Below the pieces are notes generated by a model. It had not been told where the DNA came from and searched no databases. It was given only the letters and a program-made list of their open reading frames with translations. Below are positions 35,381-44,162 of a DNA stretch of 64,000 bases, one piece after another (within the stretch, counting starts at the first letter, position 1; each line of letters opens with the position of its first letter). Position numbers and translations under genes: made by a program. The DNA comes from Streptomyces lincolnensis. Its GTDB lineage: Bacteria; Actinomycetota; Actinomycetes; Streptomycetales; Streptomycetaceae. Location: NCBI RefSeq assembly GCF_021173675.1, contig NZ_JAIHON010000018.1:62001-126000 (forward strand). Reading direction: 5' to 3'.

Positions 35381-36295
35381 ATGACCCTCGACGACCTGCG
35401 TGTCTTCGTCGCCGTGTGCCGGGCGGGCAGCCTCAGCGCGGTGGCCCGGGAGCTGGACTGCACGCAGTCCGCGGTGAGCCAGCACGTGAAGCGGCTGGAG
35501 CGGGAGACCGGGGTCAGCCTGCTGGAGCGGCAGCCGCGGGGAGTCGTGCCGACACAGGCGGGACTGGTGCTGGAGGCCGCCGCGGCCGAGGGGATCTCCG
35601 GGCTCGACCTCGCCCTGCGCCGGCTGCGCGAACTGGTCGACGGCGAGAGCGGGGCCGTGCGGGTGGCGACCGGCGCGACGACCGTACGGCACTTCATGGC
35701 GGAGGCGGTCGTCGCGTTCCGGCGGCAACACCCGCGTGTCAGCCTGGAGTTCAGGACCGAGAGCTCCAGCCGGGGCTGCTTCGACGCGCTGGCCGACAGC
35801 AGTCTCGACCTGGCCTGGATCACCCTGGGCCCGCCGGTGCGGGGCATCGAACAGCGGCCTGTGATGGAGCTGCCGTGGGTGCTGGCGGTGCACGCGGAGG
35901 ATCCCCTCGCCGCGCGCCCGTACGTCGATCCCGCCGACCTGGGCTCGACGCGCCTGATCCGGCTGCCCCCGAACTCCACCTCCGCCGCCCATCTCGACGC
36001 GGCCTGCGCCGAGTTGGGCGCCCGGTTCGCGTTCGACACGAGCGTCGCCGACTGGGACACGGCGTTGCTGCTGGCCGAACTGGGCCTGGGGCGGGCGGTG
36101 GTGCCGTCGTTGCCGGGGCTGGACGTGCCCGGCGACCGGGGGGACTTGCGGTTGGTGCCCCTCCCCGCCCTGCGTCCGCTGTCCGTGGGGTGGGCGGTAC
36201 GGCGCTGGGACGCGCTGTCGCCTCTGGCACGGGCCTTCGCGGACACGGTGGCGGAGAGGGGCGGTCGGGCTCCGGGGGCTCAGCCGACGGTGTAG
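35381..36295 (+). CDS. LysR-family transcriptional regulator
   Basis: 304 residues. Residues 1-60 are the winged helix ('MTLDDLRVFVAVCRAGSLSAVARELDCTQSAVSQHVKRLERETGVSLLER'), followed by the two-lobed effector domain ('VRVATGATTVRHFMAEAVVAFRRQHPRVSLEF', 'GLGRAVVPSLPGL'). Divergent from kstD, 224 nt apart, as LysR proteins often are from their targets. The 3' end overlaps the convergent peptidase gene by 16 nt. Confidence 0.94.
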   Translation: MTLDDLRVFVAVCRAGSLSAVARELDCTQSAVSQHVKRLERETGVSLLERQPRGVVPTQAGLVLEAAAAEGISGLDLALRRLRELVDGESGAVRVATGATTVRHFMAEAVVAFRRQHPRVSLEFRTESSSRGCFDALADSSLDLAWITLGPPVRGIEQRPVMELPWVLAVHAEDPLAARPYVDPADLGSTRLIRLPPNSTSAAHLDAACAELGARFAFDTSVADWDTALLLAELGLGRAVVPSLPGLDVPGDRGDLRLVPLPALRPLSVGWAVRRWDALSPLARAFADTVAERGGRAPGAQPTV

Positions 36296-39200
36296 GTGTA
36301 CGGGATGCCGATCAGCTCCGAGCCCAGCAGGCCCCCGAAGGACGTGTCGGTGTCGACGTAGACCGTGCCGTGGACGACCGTGCCGACGGGGGCGGTCGGG
36401 GTCAGGGTGAGGGTCATCGTGGCGGTCTTCCCGGCCGCGGCGGTGACGGGGTTCCAGTCGGCGTCGGGGTTCCAGAACTCACCGGTGGAGGCCTTGGCCG
36501 CCGGGTCGAAGGACTGGGTGGTGGCGGTGACGGAGACCTTCGCGGTGCCCTTGCCCGCGGGCTTGTCCCCGAAGGGGCCCGGGTCGGTCACATCGGTGGA
36601 CCACGTCCCGGAGGCCAGCTGCCCGGCGTGGGCGGTGGCGACCGTGGTGCCGGTCGGGCCGGCCGGCGCGAACACCGCGGGAGCACCGGTCCAGGGGTAG
36701 ATGTTCAGGTCGACCGGGCGGTCGGCGGTGGCCGTGGCGATCACCTCGGTGGTGTGCGAGGGCACCACCCACGCCGGACCGCCCTGGTTGATCTGCACCG
36801 TCCCCGACTTGTCGTCGCCCCACACGGGGACCTTGATCTCGCCCGTGGTGTCGAGCCTGGGGTCGAGGTAGTAGTGCCGCTCGGCCGGGCCGGAGTTGGG
36901 CACCCGGACCGGGACGGTGAGCGTGCTGCCGCGCTTGAGGACCCGGGACGGACTGTCCGGCAGGCCGGGTGCCGTGGCCGTCGCGGCGTCGAGACGGACC
37001 TTGCCGGTGACCTGTTGGCTGAAGGCCTTGCCGCTGACGGCGTCGGGCAGCCCGATGATCAGCGTCCACCGCCCGCCGGCCGGACGGTTGGCGCTCAGGC
37101 TCGCGTACTTGGTCGGGGCGCCGTTCTCGCCGGCCGTCCGGTCCGTGTCCCGGGCCAGGACCTGCCCGTCGGGGCTGATCAGGTAGTACACCAGGGTCGG
37201 TGCGGGGTCCTCGGCCGTGAGGTCGATCGTCAGGCCGCGCCGTCCGGGGGGTACGTCGATGAAGTAGCCGTTGGTCTGGCCGACATCGCGGCCGACGCCG
37301 CCGGTGATGGTCGCCGCGAAGGAGGTGCTGTGCCCGGCGGCCGGGTCGACGGGGATCAGCGTGCGGCGGGCCACCGGGAGGGAGAGCCGGGTGCCGGTGT
37401 CCGAGGCGAACTGGAGCGAGAAGGGCGTGTCACCGGCCGTCCGCGCGAACGGGATCCGGACCGGGAAGGTCGCGGTGCCGCCCGCCGGGACGGTACGGGT
37501 CTGCGCGGGCACCCCGGCCGTGGTGTAGCGGTGGCCGGTGATCCGGACGTCGACGGGGCCGCGGTAGCTACCCGGCTCCAGCGGCTTGTCCTGGAGGTGC
37601 ATCCGGCCGTTGTTCCAGACCACCTTGACGGTCCAGGTGCCGGGGCGCGGGTCGTGGACGTCGACGTGCTGGTAGTTGCTGTGCAGGCCGTAGCCGTCGT
37701 AGTCGTAGCTGACCTGCGTCAGCGCTCCGGCCGGGTCGACCAGGATCAGCGCGAGCTTGCCCGACTTGTCGGTGCCGGGCCACACCATCTCGGCGTCCAG
37801 CAGCGGGGTGCCCTTCGGCACCTTCACGGTGAACGGCTTGGCGGCGAGCCTGCCCTCGCGGTCGTCCCCGGTGAGCGGGGCGCCGACGGTGACCTTGCGC
37901 TGGGTGCGGAAGGTCTGGGTGCCGACCGTGCGGGAGGTCATGGTGACCCGCTGCGGCCGATCGGCGGTGTTGGTGAGGGAGACGGAGGTCTGCCGGGCGC
38001 TGCCGGGCTGCCCGGTGACACTCAACTGGCCGACGGACGGCACCAGTTGGTCGGCGTGCCGGTCGACGGTGTCGATGGCCCGGGCCGCCTGGACGGCCGC
38101 GTGAGTGTTCAGCAGCCCCGCGCCCTGCTCGTCGGCGGGCGTGCGCAGGTCGGTCGCCGTGCCGGTCAGGAGCCGCTTGACCAGGTCCGGGGAGGGCCTG
38201 ACGCCACCGTGCGTGTCCTTGTACGCCTGGATGACGTCGGCCGCCGCGCCGGCCACGAAGGGCGCGGACTGGCTGGTGCCGCCGAACACCTGGGTGGGCA
38301 GGGTGCAGTCGCTCCAGCGCTTGTCGACGGTGCAGGCGGCCATGCCGACCATGCCGGGAGCCACCAGGTCGACCACCTTGTTGTCCGGGGTCGTCCCGCC
38401 GGAGGACAGCGCGGCGATGTTGTCGTTCGTCCACTTCCGGTAGCCGTAGGCCTGCGCCGCCAGCCGGAAGGACGTGGTCGCGCCGACGCCGATCACGTCC
38501 GGGTCACTGGCCGGTGAGCCCACCGTGCCGGACGTGCCGGAGTCACCGCTGGAGGCGACCACCGTCACCCCCGCGGCGATCGCGGCGTCGTCGGCCAGCC
38601 GGACGGGGTCGGTGGCGGCGTCGGGGTAGTTGTTGCCGCCGAAGGACTGGCTGAGGACGTCCGCGTGGTGCTCCACCGCGTACTGGATGGCCCGTACGAA
38701 CCCGGAGGTGTAGGCGTGCGCCCCGTACACCTTCAGGTCCATCAGCTCCGCGCCGGGCGCGAAGCCGCGGACCCGGAACGTGCAGCCCTTCGGCAGCTTG
38801 GCGTGCGGCAGCTGCGTGGCCAGGTCGTACGTACGGCTGCCCTGCGCCGCGATGGCACTGGCGTCGCCGAACGCCTCGCCGCCGCCCGTCGGCGCGTTCA
38901 CGCCGTCCCCGCCGAAGTCCTCGGTGTCGGTGACCACATGGCTGCCGTCGGGGCGGATGAACTCCGGGTTGTCCGCGTCCATGCCCTCGGCGAAGAAGGC
39001 GACCTTCACGCCCTTGCCGGTGGCGGTGCGGTGCGCGGCGTCGGTGTGGGTGAGGCTGAGCGCCTCGGGCTCGGCGAGGGGTTTGGCGGGGTCTTTGGGG
39101 CAGCCGATGCCGTTGTTATTGGCAGCGGGGGTGGTGGGGGCCTCTGTGGCGCGGGCCGTGGCGGGCTGTCGTATCGGAAGGTCCGGCACGACAGCGGCGA

Positions 39201-39561
39201 CGTCCCGGTCGCCGCGTATCCGCGCTATCGCGTCCGGCTTCAGCGTGGCGGAGACGGCGTTGATGAGGCTCATCCCGCTGACGTGGGTGGCCCCGCTCTC
39301 CTTGAGCCGCGCCATGACCGGCGCCTGTGCCTCGGCGGCGGCCTTGCTGCGTCGCGCGGCCTGCGTGCGCATCGGGAGGTCGGTGAGCTGGTCACGCATC
39401 ACGACGATGACGCGCTGCGCGGGGCCGCCGCTCGCGCCGGTGTCGGCGGTCTGTGCGGCTGCGGATGCGGGGGCGGCTGCGAATGCGGGTGCGCTGCCGA
39501 GCGAGAAGGCGCTCAGCAGGAGCGTGCATGCGAGCGCGGCTCTTCTTCTGTTGTTGTTCAT
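36280..39561 (-). CDS. Large secreted S8-like peptidase with sedolisin-type catalytic residues
   Basis: 1093 residues. Signal peptide (cleaved after 'APAFAAA', near 30), an I9-like propeptide region (about 50-130), the protease fold from about 180 to 510, and 580 residues of beta-rich C-terminal domains. The Ser site is S430 in 'GGTSQSAPFVAG'. The subtilisin Asp site reads 'VAFFAEGMD' (A191 where Asp is expected) and the subtilisin HGTH site reads 'GDASA' (A236 for His). Instead E229-x3-D233 and D340 in 'ASSGDSG' match the sedolisin (S53) pattern. Start ATG 39561 has GGAGAA upstream. It could also be an inactive homologue. Confidence 0.88.
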   Translation of the reverse strand: MNNNRRRAALACTLLLSAFSLGSAPAFAAAPASAAAQTADTGASGGPAQRVIVVMRDQLTDLPMRTQAARRSKAAAEAQAPVMARLKESGATHVSGMSLINAVSATLKPDAIARIRGDRDVAAVVPDLPIRQPATARATEAPTTPAANNNGIGCPKDPAKPLAEPEALSLTHTDAAHRTATGKGVKVAFFAEGMDADNPEFIRPDGSHVVTDTEDFGGDGVNAPTGGGEAFGDASAIAAQGSRTYDLATQLPHAKLPKGCTFRVRGFAPGAELMDLKVYGAHAYTSGFVRAIQYAVEHHADVLSQSFGGNNYPDAATDPVRLADDAAIAAGVTVVASSGDSGTSGTVGSPASDPDVIGVGATTSFRLAAQAYGYRKWTNDNIAALSSGGTTPDNKVVDLVAPGMVGMAACTVDKRWSDCTLPTQVFGGTSQSAPFVAGAAADVIQAYKDTHGGVRPSPDLVKRLLTGTATDLRTPADEQGAGLLNTHAAVQAARAIDTVDRHADQLVPSVGQLSVTGQPGSARQTSVSLTNTADRPQRVTMTSRTVGTQTFRTQRKVTVGAPLTGDDREGRLAAKPFTVKVPKGTPLLDAEMVWPGTDKSGKLALILVDPAGALTQVSYDYDGYGLHSNYQHVDVHDPRPGTWTVKVVWNNGRMHLQDKPLEPGSYRGPVDVRITGHRYTTAGVPAQTRTVPAGGTATFPVRIPFARTAGDTPFSLQFASDTGTRLSLPVARRTLIPVDPAAGHSTSFAATITGGVGRDVGQTNGYFIDVPPGRRGLTIDLTAEDPAPTLVYYLISPDGQVLARDTDRTAGENGAPTKYASLSANRPAGGRWTLIIGLPDAVSGKAFSQQVTGKVRLDAATATAPGLPDSPSRVLKRGSTLTVPVRVPNSGPAERHYYLDPRLDTTGEIKVPVWGDDKSGTVQINQGGPAWVVPSHTTEVIATATADRPVDLNIYPWTGAPAVFAPAGPTGTTVATAHAGQLASGTWSTDVTDPGPFGDKPAGKGTAKVSVTATTQSFDPAAKASTGEFWNPDADWNPVTAAAGKTATMTLTLTPTAPVGTVVHGTVYVDTDTSFGGLLGSELIGIPYTYTVG

Positions 39562-39690
39562 CGAGTTCTCCGCTGGTGGGGGGTGCGGGACGGCCGGAAC
39601 GATCGGCCGTCGTCCGTGATCATTCGCCCCGACTCGTGAACTTCGCCAGGTACTTCCCGTCAAAGGATCCTCAAAGTTTCAAACGAGGTT

Positions 39691-40110
39691 TCAAACGAGG
39701 TCGATCTCCGCCCAGACGGTCTTGCCGACGTCCCTCTCCGCGACGCCCCAGGTACGGGCGAGCAGGGTGACGAGGATCAGGCCGCGCCCGTGTTCGTCGT
39801 CCTCCCCTGTGCGGAACCGGAGTTGCCTGTCCCCGCGCGGATCACTCACCTCGATACGGAGCGTGTTCTCGGGGAGCAGGAGGAGGAGCCTCAGCTCGAA
39901 GTCCCTTCCCGGCACGCGCCCATGCGTTACGGCGTTGGCGGCGAGCTCGGCGACGAGGTGCTGGGCGGTGTCGTTCACCTCGCTGTCTTGGGGATGCCCC
40001 CAGGCCGCGAGCTGCGTGGCGGTGAGTCTGCGGGCGAGGCGGGCGCCGCGTGGGGTGGCGCTCAGACGCTGGGTCAGTTCGTCGGTGGGGGTGGAGATTT
40101 CGGCGTTCAC
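39691..40110 (-). CDS. Histidine-kinase-like ATPase (anti-sigma type)
   Basis: 139 residues, HATPase_c_2 fold as in RsbW/SpoIIAB anti-sigma factors, without phospho-acceptor His domain. N box 'LVAELAANAVTHG' near residue 52, G1 'IEVSDPRGDRQLRF' and G2 'DDEHGRGLILVTLLA' are present. In Streptomyces such small ATPases sit beside WhiJ-type XRE and DUF397 genes, as here, where it is divergent from them. The exact role is unproven in most of these clusters. Confidence 0.88.
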   Translation of the reverse strand: MNAEISTPTDELTQRLSATPRGARLARRLTATQLAAWGHPQDSEVNDTAQHLVAELAANAVTHGRVPGRDFELRLLLLLPENTLRIEVSDPRGDRQLRFRTGEDDEHGRGLILVTLLARTWGVAERDVGKTVWAEIDLV

Positions 40111-40227
40111 GTGACCGAGCGTGGTCGGTTGTCTCTACGCTGACCAGGGGCGACTTGGCGACGCTGGGTAGCCGTACGGGTGCGGTGGGTTTCGTGTACG
40201 GGTTGTCGAGTGGGAGGGGTGAGGCAC

Positions 40228-41082
40228 GTGAGTGAGCGGAGGCCGGAGACGCCGGCGGAGGTGGACGGGACGACGGGCTTCTTCATCGCCCTGGGGAAGC
40301 AGCTCAAGGTGCTGCGCGAGCGGAAGGGCATCACGCAGAAGGAGTTCGGAGACCTGGTCGGGTACGGCCCCGACGCGGTGTCGTCCATGGAGCGCGGGGT
40401 GCGGATCCCTCGGCCGGAAGTGCTGGAGAAGGGCGATGAACTGCTGGACGCCGGAGGGCTGTTGAAGGCGGTGATCCCCCAGGTCAAGGAGGCGATGGCG
40501 AGGGCTCGGACCAGGCATCCGGAGTGGTACCGGGGGTATGCGGAGCTGGAGGCGCAGGCAGTCACGTTGCTCGACTACAGCGCAACGGGCGTTCTTGGGC
40601 TGCTCCAGACCGAGGACCACGCACGGGCCGTGTTCACTCAGCGGTTCCCGCGACTTGCCGAGGAGACGATCGAGAAGCGGGTGGCGGACCGCCTCTCACG
40701 GCAGGAGCTGTTCGACCGGTGGCCGCCTCCGGAGTGCAGCTTCGTCATGGAGCAGGCCGTTGTCGAACGGCACATCGGCGGACCGTCCGTGCACGCGAAG
40801 CAGCTGGAGCACCTGCTGCACATCGGGCGCATGCGGAACGTGCACCTTCAGATCATGCCTACGCGGCGCGACGAACACCCCTGCTTGGGCGGCTCGTTCA
40901 CCTTGCTCGCGCTCGAAAGGCAGGAGCAGGTCGCCTACATGGAGACCCAGGGGTACCCACGGCTGGTCACTGACCGAGAAGAGGTCCGCATTCTCAACGC
41001 CCGCTATGGAATCATCCGAGCGCAGGCGCTCAACCCGTACGAGTCCCTGGACCTGATCGAGAAGACGCTGGAAGAGCTATGA
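40228..41082 (+). CDS. WhiJ-type XRE regulator with DUF5753 domain
   Basis: 284 residues. Helix-turn-helix at about 20-75 ('LGKQLKVLRERKGITQKEFGDLVGYGPDAVSSMERGVRIP'), then the DUF5753 ligand-like domain ('LLDYSATGVLGLLQTEDHARAVF', 'LLHIGRMRNVHLQIMPTRRDEHPCLGGSFTLLALE'). GTG at 40228 has GGGAGGGG about 9 nt upstream. WhiJ and its paralogues influence Streptomyces development. The stop overlaps the DUF397 start in ATGA. Confidence 0.93.
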   Translation: MSERRPETPAEVDGTTGFFIALGKQLKVLRERKGITQKEFGDLVGYGPDAVSSMERGVRIPRPEVLEKGDELLDAGGLLKAVIPQVKEAMARARTRHPEWYRGYAELEAQAVTLLDYSATGVLGLLQTEDHARAVFTQRFPRLAEETIEKRVADRLSRQELFDRWPPPECSFVMEQAVVERHIGGPSVHAKQLEHLLHIGRMRNVHLQIMPTRRDEHPCLGGSFTLLALERQEQVAYMETQGYPRLVTDREEVRILNARYGIIRAQALNPYESLDLIEKTLEEL

Positions 41083-41273
41083 ACATAGAGCAGCTGACCT
41101 GGTTCAAGTCGAGCTACAGCGACGGGGAGGGCGGCCAGTGCCTCGAAGTCGCCGCCACCCCCACCACCATCCACCTCCGCGACTCCAAGAACCCCACCGG
41201 CCCTCACCTCACCCTCTCCCCCACCGCCTGGTCGGCCTTCCTCTCAGGGGAGCCGGTCGGCGAGCGGCGCTAG
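41079..41273 (+). CDS. DUF397 protein, partner of the XRE gene
   Basis: 64 residues with the classic DUF397 layout: 'TWFKSSYSDGEGGQCLEVA' at the N-terminus and 'IHLRDSKNPTGPHLTLSPTAWSAFL' after it. Starts at an ATG overlapping the XRE stop. DUF397 proteins are thought to act against or with the WhiJ-type regulator, in a toxin-antitoxin-like manner. Confidence 0.94.
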   Translation: MNIEQLTWFKSSYSDGEGGQCLEVAATPTTIHLRDSKNPTGPHLTLSPTAWSAFLSGEPVGERR

Positions 41274-41334
41274 CGCCTCGCCGCCCCGCCGATGAGCACC
41301 CCGCACACCAAGAGCGGCACGCAGCCCGTCGGAC

Positions 41335-41664
41335 ATGCTCATCGCCAACGTTGCCAACGACACCTGCACGGGCCTCCTCGACGTCAAGGTGACGCTCACC
41401 TTCGACCTGACCCCCTTCGCCGGACTCCTCAACGACGGCAAGGCGCACACCATGGACGTGAAGGTGACCGGCAGGTGGACCGATCGCCAGACCGTCGTCA
41501 GCAACGGGCACATGACCCGCACCGCCCACCTCGACGTGGCCCGCGAGGACCGGCACGCGGTGGCCACGACGAGCGAGCGGTACCGCCTGAACGCGCCCGG
41601 CGAGCACTACGACCACACGCTCGCGACCGAGCAGGGGGTGCTGACGGAGGACGTCCTCCGCTGA
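41335..41664 (+). pseudogene. Fragment resembling the C-terminal part of PNGase A
   Basis: A 109-residue frame with no convincing start. The 'DLTPFAGLLNDGKAHTMDVKVTG' segment strongly resembles peptide-N-glycosidase A-type amidases, which have 'TPFxGLLNDGKPH'. Only the last about 100 residues remain; nothing homologous was found in the 60 nt upstream or in the other frames. I read it as a remnant left by deletion. A short independent gene is possible but less likely. Confidence 0.4.
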
Positions 41665-41704
41665 GGCGGGCCGGCGGCAGGCCCCGCCCCCCTGGGACGC
41701 CTTC

Positions 41705-44038
41705 CTACACCTCCTTGTGCGTCAGCAGGATGTCGACGCCCTCCTGCGTGCCGTTCACGGTGATCTGCGTGGCCACCGGAGGGTAGCCGCTGGCGATCAC
41801 GGTGTACTGGTCGCTGGAGAGGTCGGTGAAGGCGTAGCTGCCGTCGACGCTGGTGGTGCGGGTGCCGACGACGTTGCCGGCGGCGTCGACGAGGGTGACG
41901 CGGGCGTCGTCCAGGGCGCGGCCGTCCGGGGTGTGGACGGTGCCCCGCAGGGTCGCGGCGACGGTCAGGTGGATGTCGCAGCGGGTGGTCTCGGCGGAGA
42001 CGGTGGCCGGGACGGCGGTGGGGCGGTGGCCGGGGGCGCTGACGCTGAGTGTGTAGTCGCCGGGCAGCAGGTCGCCGATGCGGTAGCCGCCGTCCGTGCC
42101 GGTGGTGGTGGAGGCCGTGACGTCGCCGTTCTGGTCGGTGGCGACGACCAGCGCGCCGGGCAGGGTCTCGTCGTCCCCGCCGCGCACCGTACCGGCGAGG
42201 CCGCCCGGGCTCGGGAGGAACACCAGGTCGTGGGAGACCTGCGTACCGTTCACGGTCAGCGTGGCGACCTGGGGCTGGTAGCCGGGTGCCGAGCCGATGA
42301 GAACCATGCTGCCGCGCTCGGCCGTGTCCACGCCGTACGTGCCGTCCTCGCGGGAGGTGGCGCGGGCCAGCTGGCGGCCCGAACCGTCGAGCAGGGTGAT
42401 CGCGGTGCGGGGTACGGGGGCGCCCGTGCCGTCACGGACCTGGCCCCGGATGACGGCCTTGTCGACGGTCACGCTTCCCGACGTGGCGGAGACGGCAGGC
42501 AGGGTCGCCGGTGCCTCCGCCCGTGCCCCGGTCTCCGTCGCCGTCTCCGGCTCCGTCGCCACCTCCGACGCCGCCACCCGCTGCTTCTTCCCGCGGAACA
42601 GCAGCAGCGTGATGATCATGCCCACGGCGAAGAAGGCGGCCGACCACCAGTAGGCGACCTCGTAGCTGTGCAGGGCCGCGTTCGCCTTGACCATGGGGTC
42701 GGACAGGTGGTCCGCGGCGTAGTTGGTGGCGGCGGTGGCGGCCAGGGTGTTCAGCAGGGCCGTACTGATCGAACCGCCCACCTGCTGGGTGGTGTTGAGG
42801 GCGGCCGAGGCCACGCCCTGGTCCTGCGCCTGGACGCCCAGCGTGGCGTAGCTCATCGCCGCGGGCATCGAGGTGCCCAGGCCCGCGCCCAGCAGCAGGA
42901 GCGGCGGCAGCACGTGGGAGGCGTAGCTGCTGTCCAGGCCGAGGCGGGTCAGCCAGACCATGCCGCCCGCGGCCACCAGCAGACCGGTGGGGACGACGAT
43001 CTTGGGGCCGATCCTCGGCACCAGGAGGTTGGTGGACAGCTGTGCCATCACCATCAGGGCGGCCACCATCGGCAGGAAGGCCACGCCGTTCTTGACCGGC
43101 GAGTAGCCCAGCGTCGACTGGAGGTAGTAGGTGAGGAAGAGGAAGACGCCGAACATGCCGGCGGAGGAGATGAGGACGGTCGACAGGGCGGCGGCGCGGT
43201 CGCGGTCGGCGAGGACGCGCAGCGGGAGCACGGGGTGCTTGGCCCGGGTCTGCCAGAGGAAGAACGCCACCAGCAGGACACCGCCCGCGGCCAGGAAGCC
43301 CCAGGTCATCCAGTTGTCCCAGTCGTGGGTCTCCGCGTTGGCGAAGCCGTAGACGATGCCGAACAGGCCGCCGGAGACCAGGACCACGCCCGGGATGTCC
43401 AGCTTCGGCCGCTCGGTCGGGACGGAGCGGCCGAGGAAGACGATCGCGCCGATCAGCGCGAAGACCGCGATGACGTCGTTGACGTACAGCGTCCAGCGCC
43501 AGTCGAGGTACTCGGTGAGAAGACCGCCGAGGACCAGGCCGACGGCGGCGCCGGAGCCGGCGATGGCGCCGAAGATGCCGAAGGCCCGGGCGCGTTCCTT
43601 CGGCTCGGTGAACGTCGTGGTCAGCAGGGAGAGGGCCGCCGGGGCGAGCAGCGCGCCGAACAGGCCCTGTACCGCGCGGGCGACGACCAGCATGGTGAAT
43701 CCGTTGGCCGCGCCGCCGACCGCGGAGGCGACGGCGAAGCCGACGAGGCCGACGATGAAGGTCGTCTTGCGGCCGAAGAGGTCGGCGAGCCGGCCGCCGA
43801 GCAGCAGCAGGCTGCCGAAGGCCAGGGAGTAGGCGGTGACGATCCACTGCCGCCCGTTGTTGTCGAAGCCCAGGTCCTGCTGGGCGGACGGCAACGCGAT
43901 ATTCACGATCGTCGCGTCGAGCACGACCATGAGCTGGGCGAGGCCGATCACGGCGAGTGCCCACCATCGGTGTTTCGACGCGGCATGGGTGTGGCCGGAC
44001 GGCACGGCGTGGGCGGTGGCGGCCGGGATGGCTTCCAC
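41705..44038 (-). CDS. DHA2-type MFS drug exporter fused to three Ig-like domains
   Basis: 777 residues. Residues about 20-500 form a 14-helix major facilitator with 'DATIVNIALPSAQQDLG' (motif D1) and 'GGRLADLFGRKTTFIVG' (motif A), as in EmrB/QacA exporters. After a charged linker come three carboxypeptidase-regulatory-like (Ig) repeats of about 85 residues, each with 'G-V/Q-R...G.P....V.L.D..G....T..DG.Y'. Ig domains are usually extracytoplasmic. GTG at 44038 was chosen for GGGGAG about 7 nt upstream; the frame is open to 44146. Its promoter region holds two inverted repeats. Confidence 0.92.
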   Translation of the reverse strand: MEAIPAATAHAVPSGHTHAASKHRWWALAVIGLAQLMVVLDATIVNIALPSAQQDLGFDNNGRQWIVTAYSLAFGSLLLLGGRLADLFGRKTTFIVGLVGFAVASAVGGAANGFTMLVVARAVQGLFGALLAPAALSLLTTTFTEPKERARAFGIFGAIAGSGAAVGLVLGGLLTEYLDWRWTLYVNDVIAVFALIGAIVFLGRSVPTERPKLDIPGVVLVSGGLFGIVYGFANAETHDWDNWMTWGFLAAGGVLLVAFFLWQTRAKHPVLPLRVLADRDRAAALSTVLISSAGMFGVFLFLTYYLQSTLGYSPVKNGVAFLPMVAALMVMAQLSTNLLVPRIGPKIVVPTGLLVAAGGMVWLTRLGLDSSYASHVLPPLLLLGAGLGTSMPAAMSYATLGVQAQDQGVASAALNTTQQVGGSISTALLNTLAATAATNYAADHLSDPMVKANAALHSYEVAYWWSAAFFAVGMIITLLLFRGKKQRVAASEVATEPETATETGARAEAPATLPAVSATSGSVTVDKAVIRGQVRDGTGAPVPRTAITLLDGSGRQLARATSREDGTYGVDTAERGSMVLIGSAPGYQPQVATLTVNGTQVSHDLVFLPSPGGLAGTVRGGDDETLPGALVVATDQNGDVTASTTTGTDGGYRIGDLLPGDYTLSVSAPGHRPTAVPATVSAETTRCDIHLTVAATLRGTVHTPDGRALDDARVTLVDAAGNVVGTRTTSVDGSYAFTDLSSDQYTVIASGYPPVATQITVNGTQEGVDILLTHKEV

Positions 44039-44096
44039 GATGGTGCTCCCCTCAGGGGGTGATGGGACTCGCAGTACTCGGACCACCCAATCAGTC

Positions 44097-44155
44097 CGAA
44101 ACTGTTTCGTACACCTAACGTAGGTCAAATCCGCAGCGAAACTCAAACGTTTCGC
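44097..44155. promoter_or_regulatory. Two inverted repeats upstream of the MFS gene
   Basis: CGAAAC-T-GTTTCG (44097-44109) and GCGAAAC-TCAAAC-GTTTCGC (44136-44155) share the same arm. They look like two sites of one TetR-type repressor. No regulator gene lies directly beside them; a TetR gene is 7 kb away at 51.3 kb. Confidence 0.6.
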
Positions 44156-44162
44156 ATCTGGT

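Noticed and set aside
32761..36246. A 1161-residue minus-strand frame across the methyltransferase, KstD and LysR genes
   Set aside because: It covers three recognisable genes in other frames or strands; the translation is low-complexity as expected of G+C-rich shadow frames.
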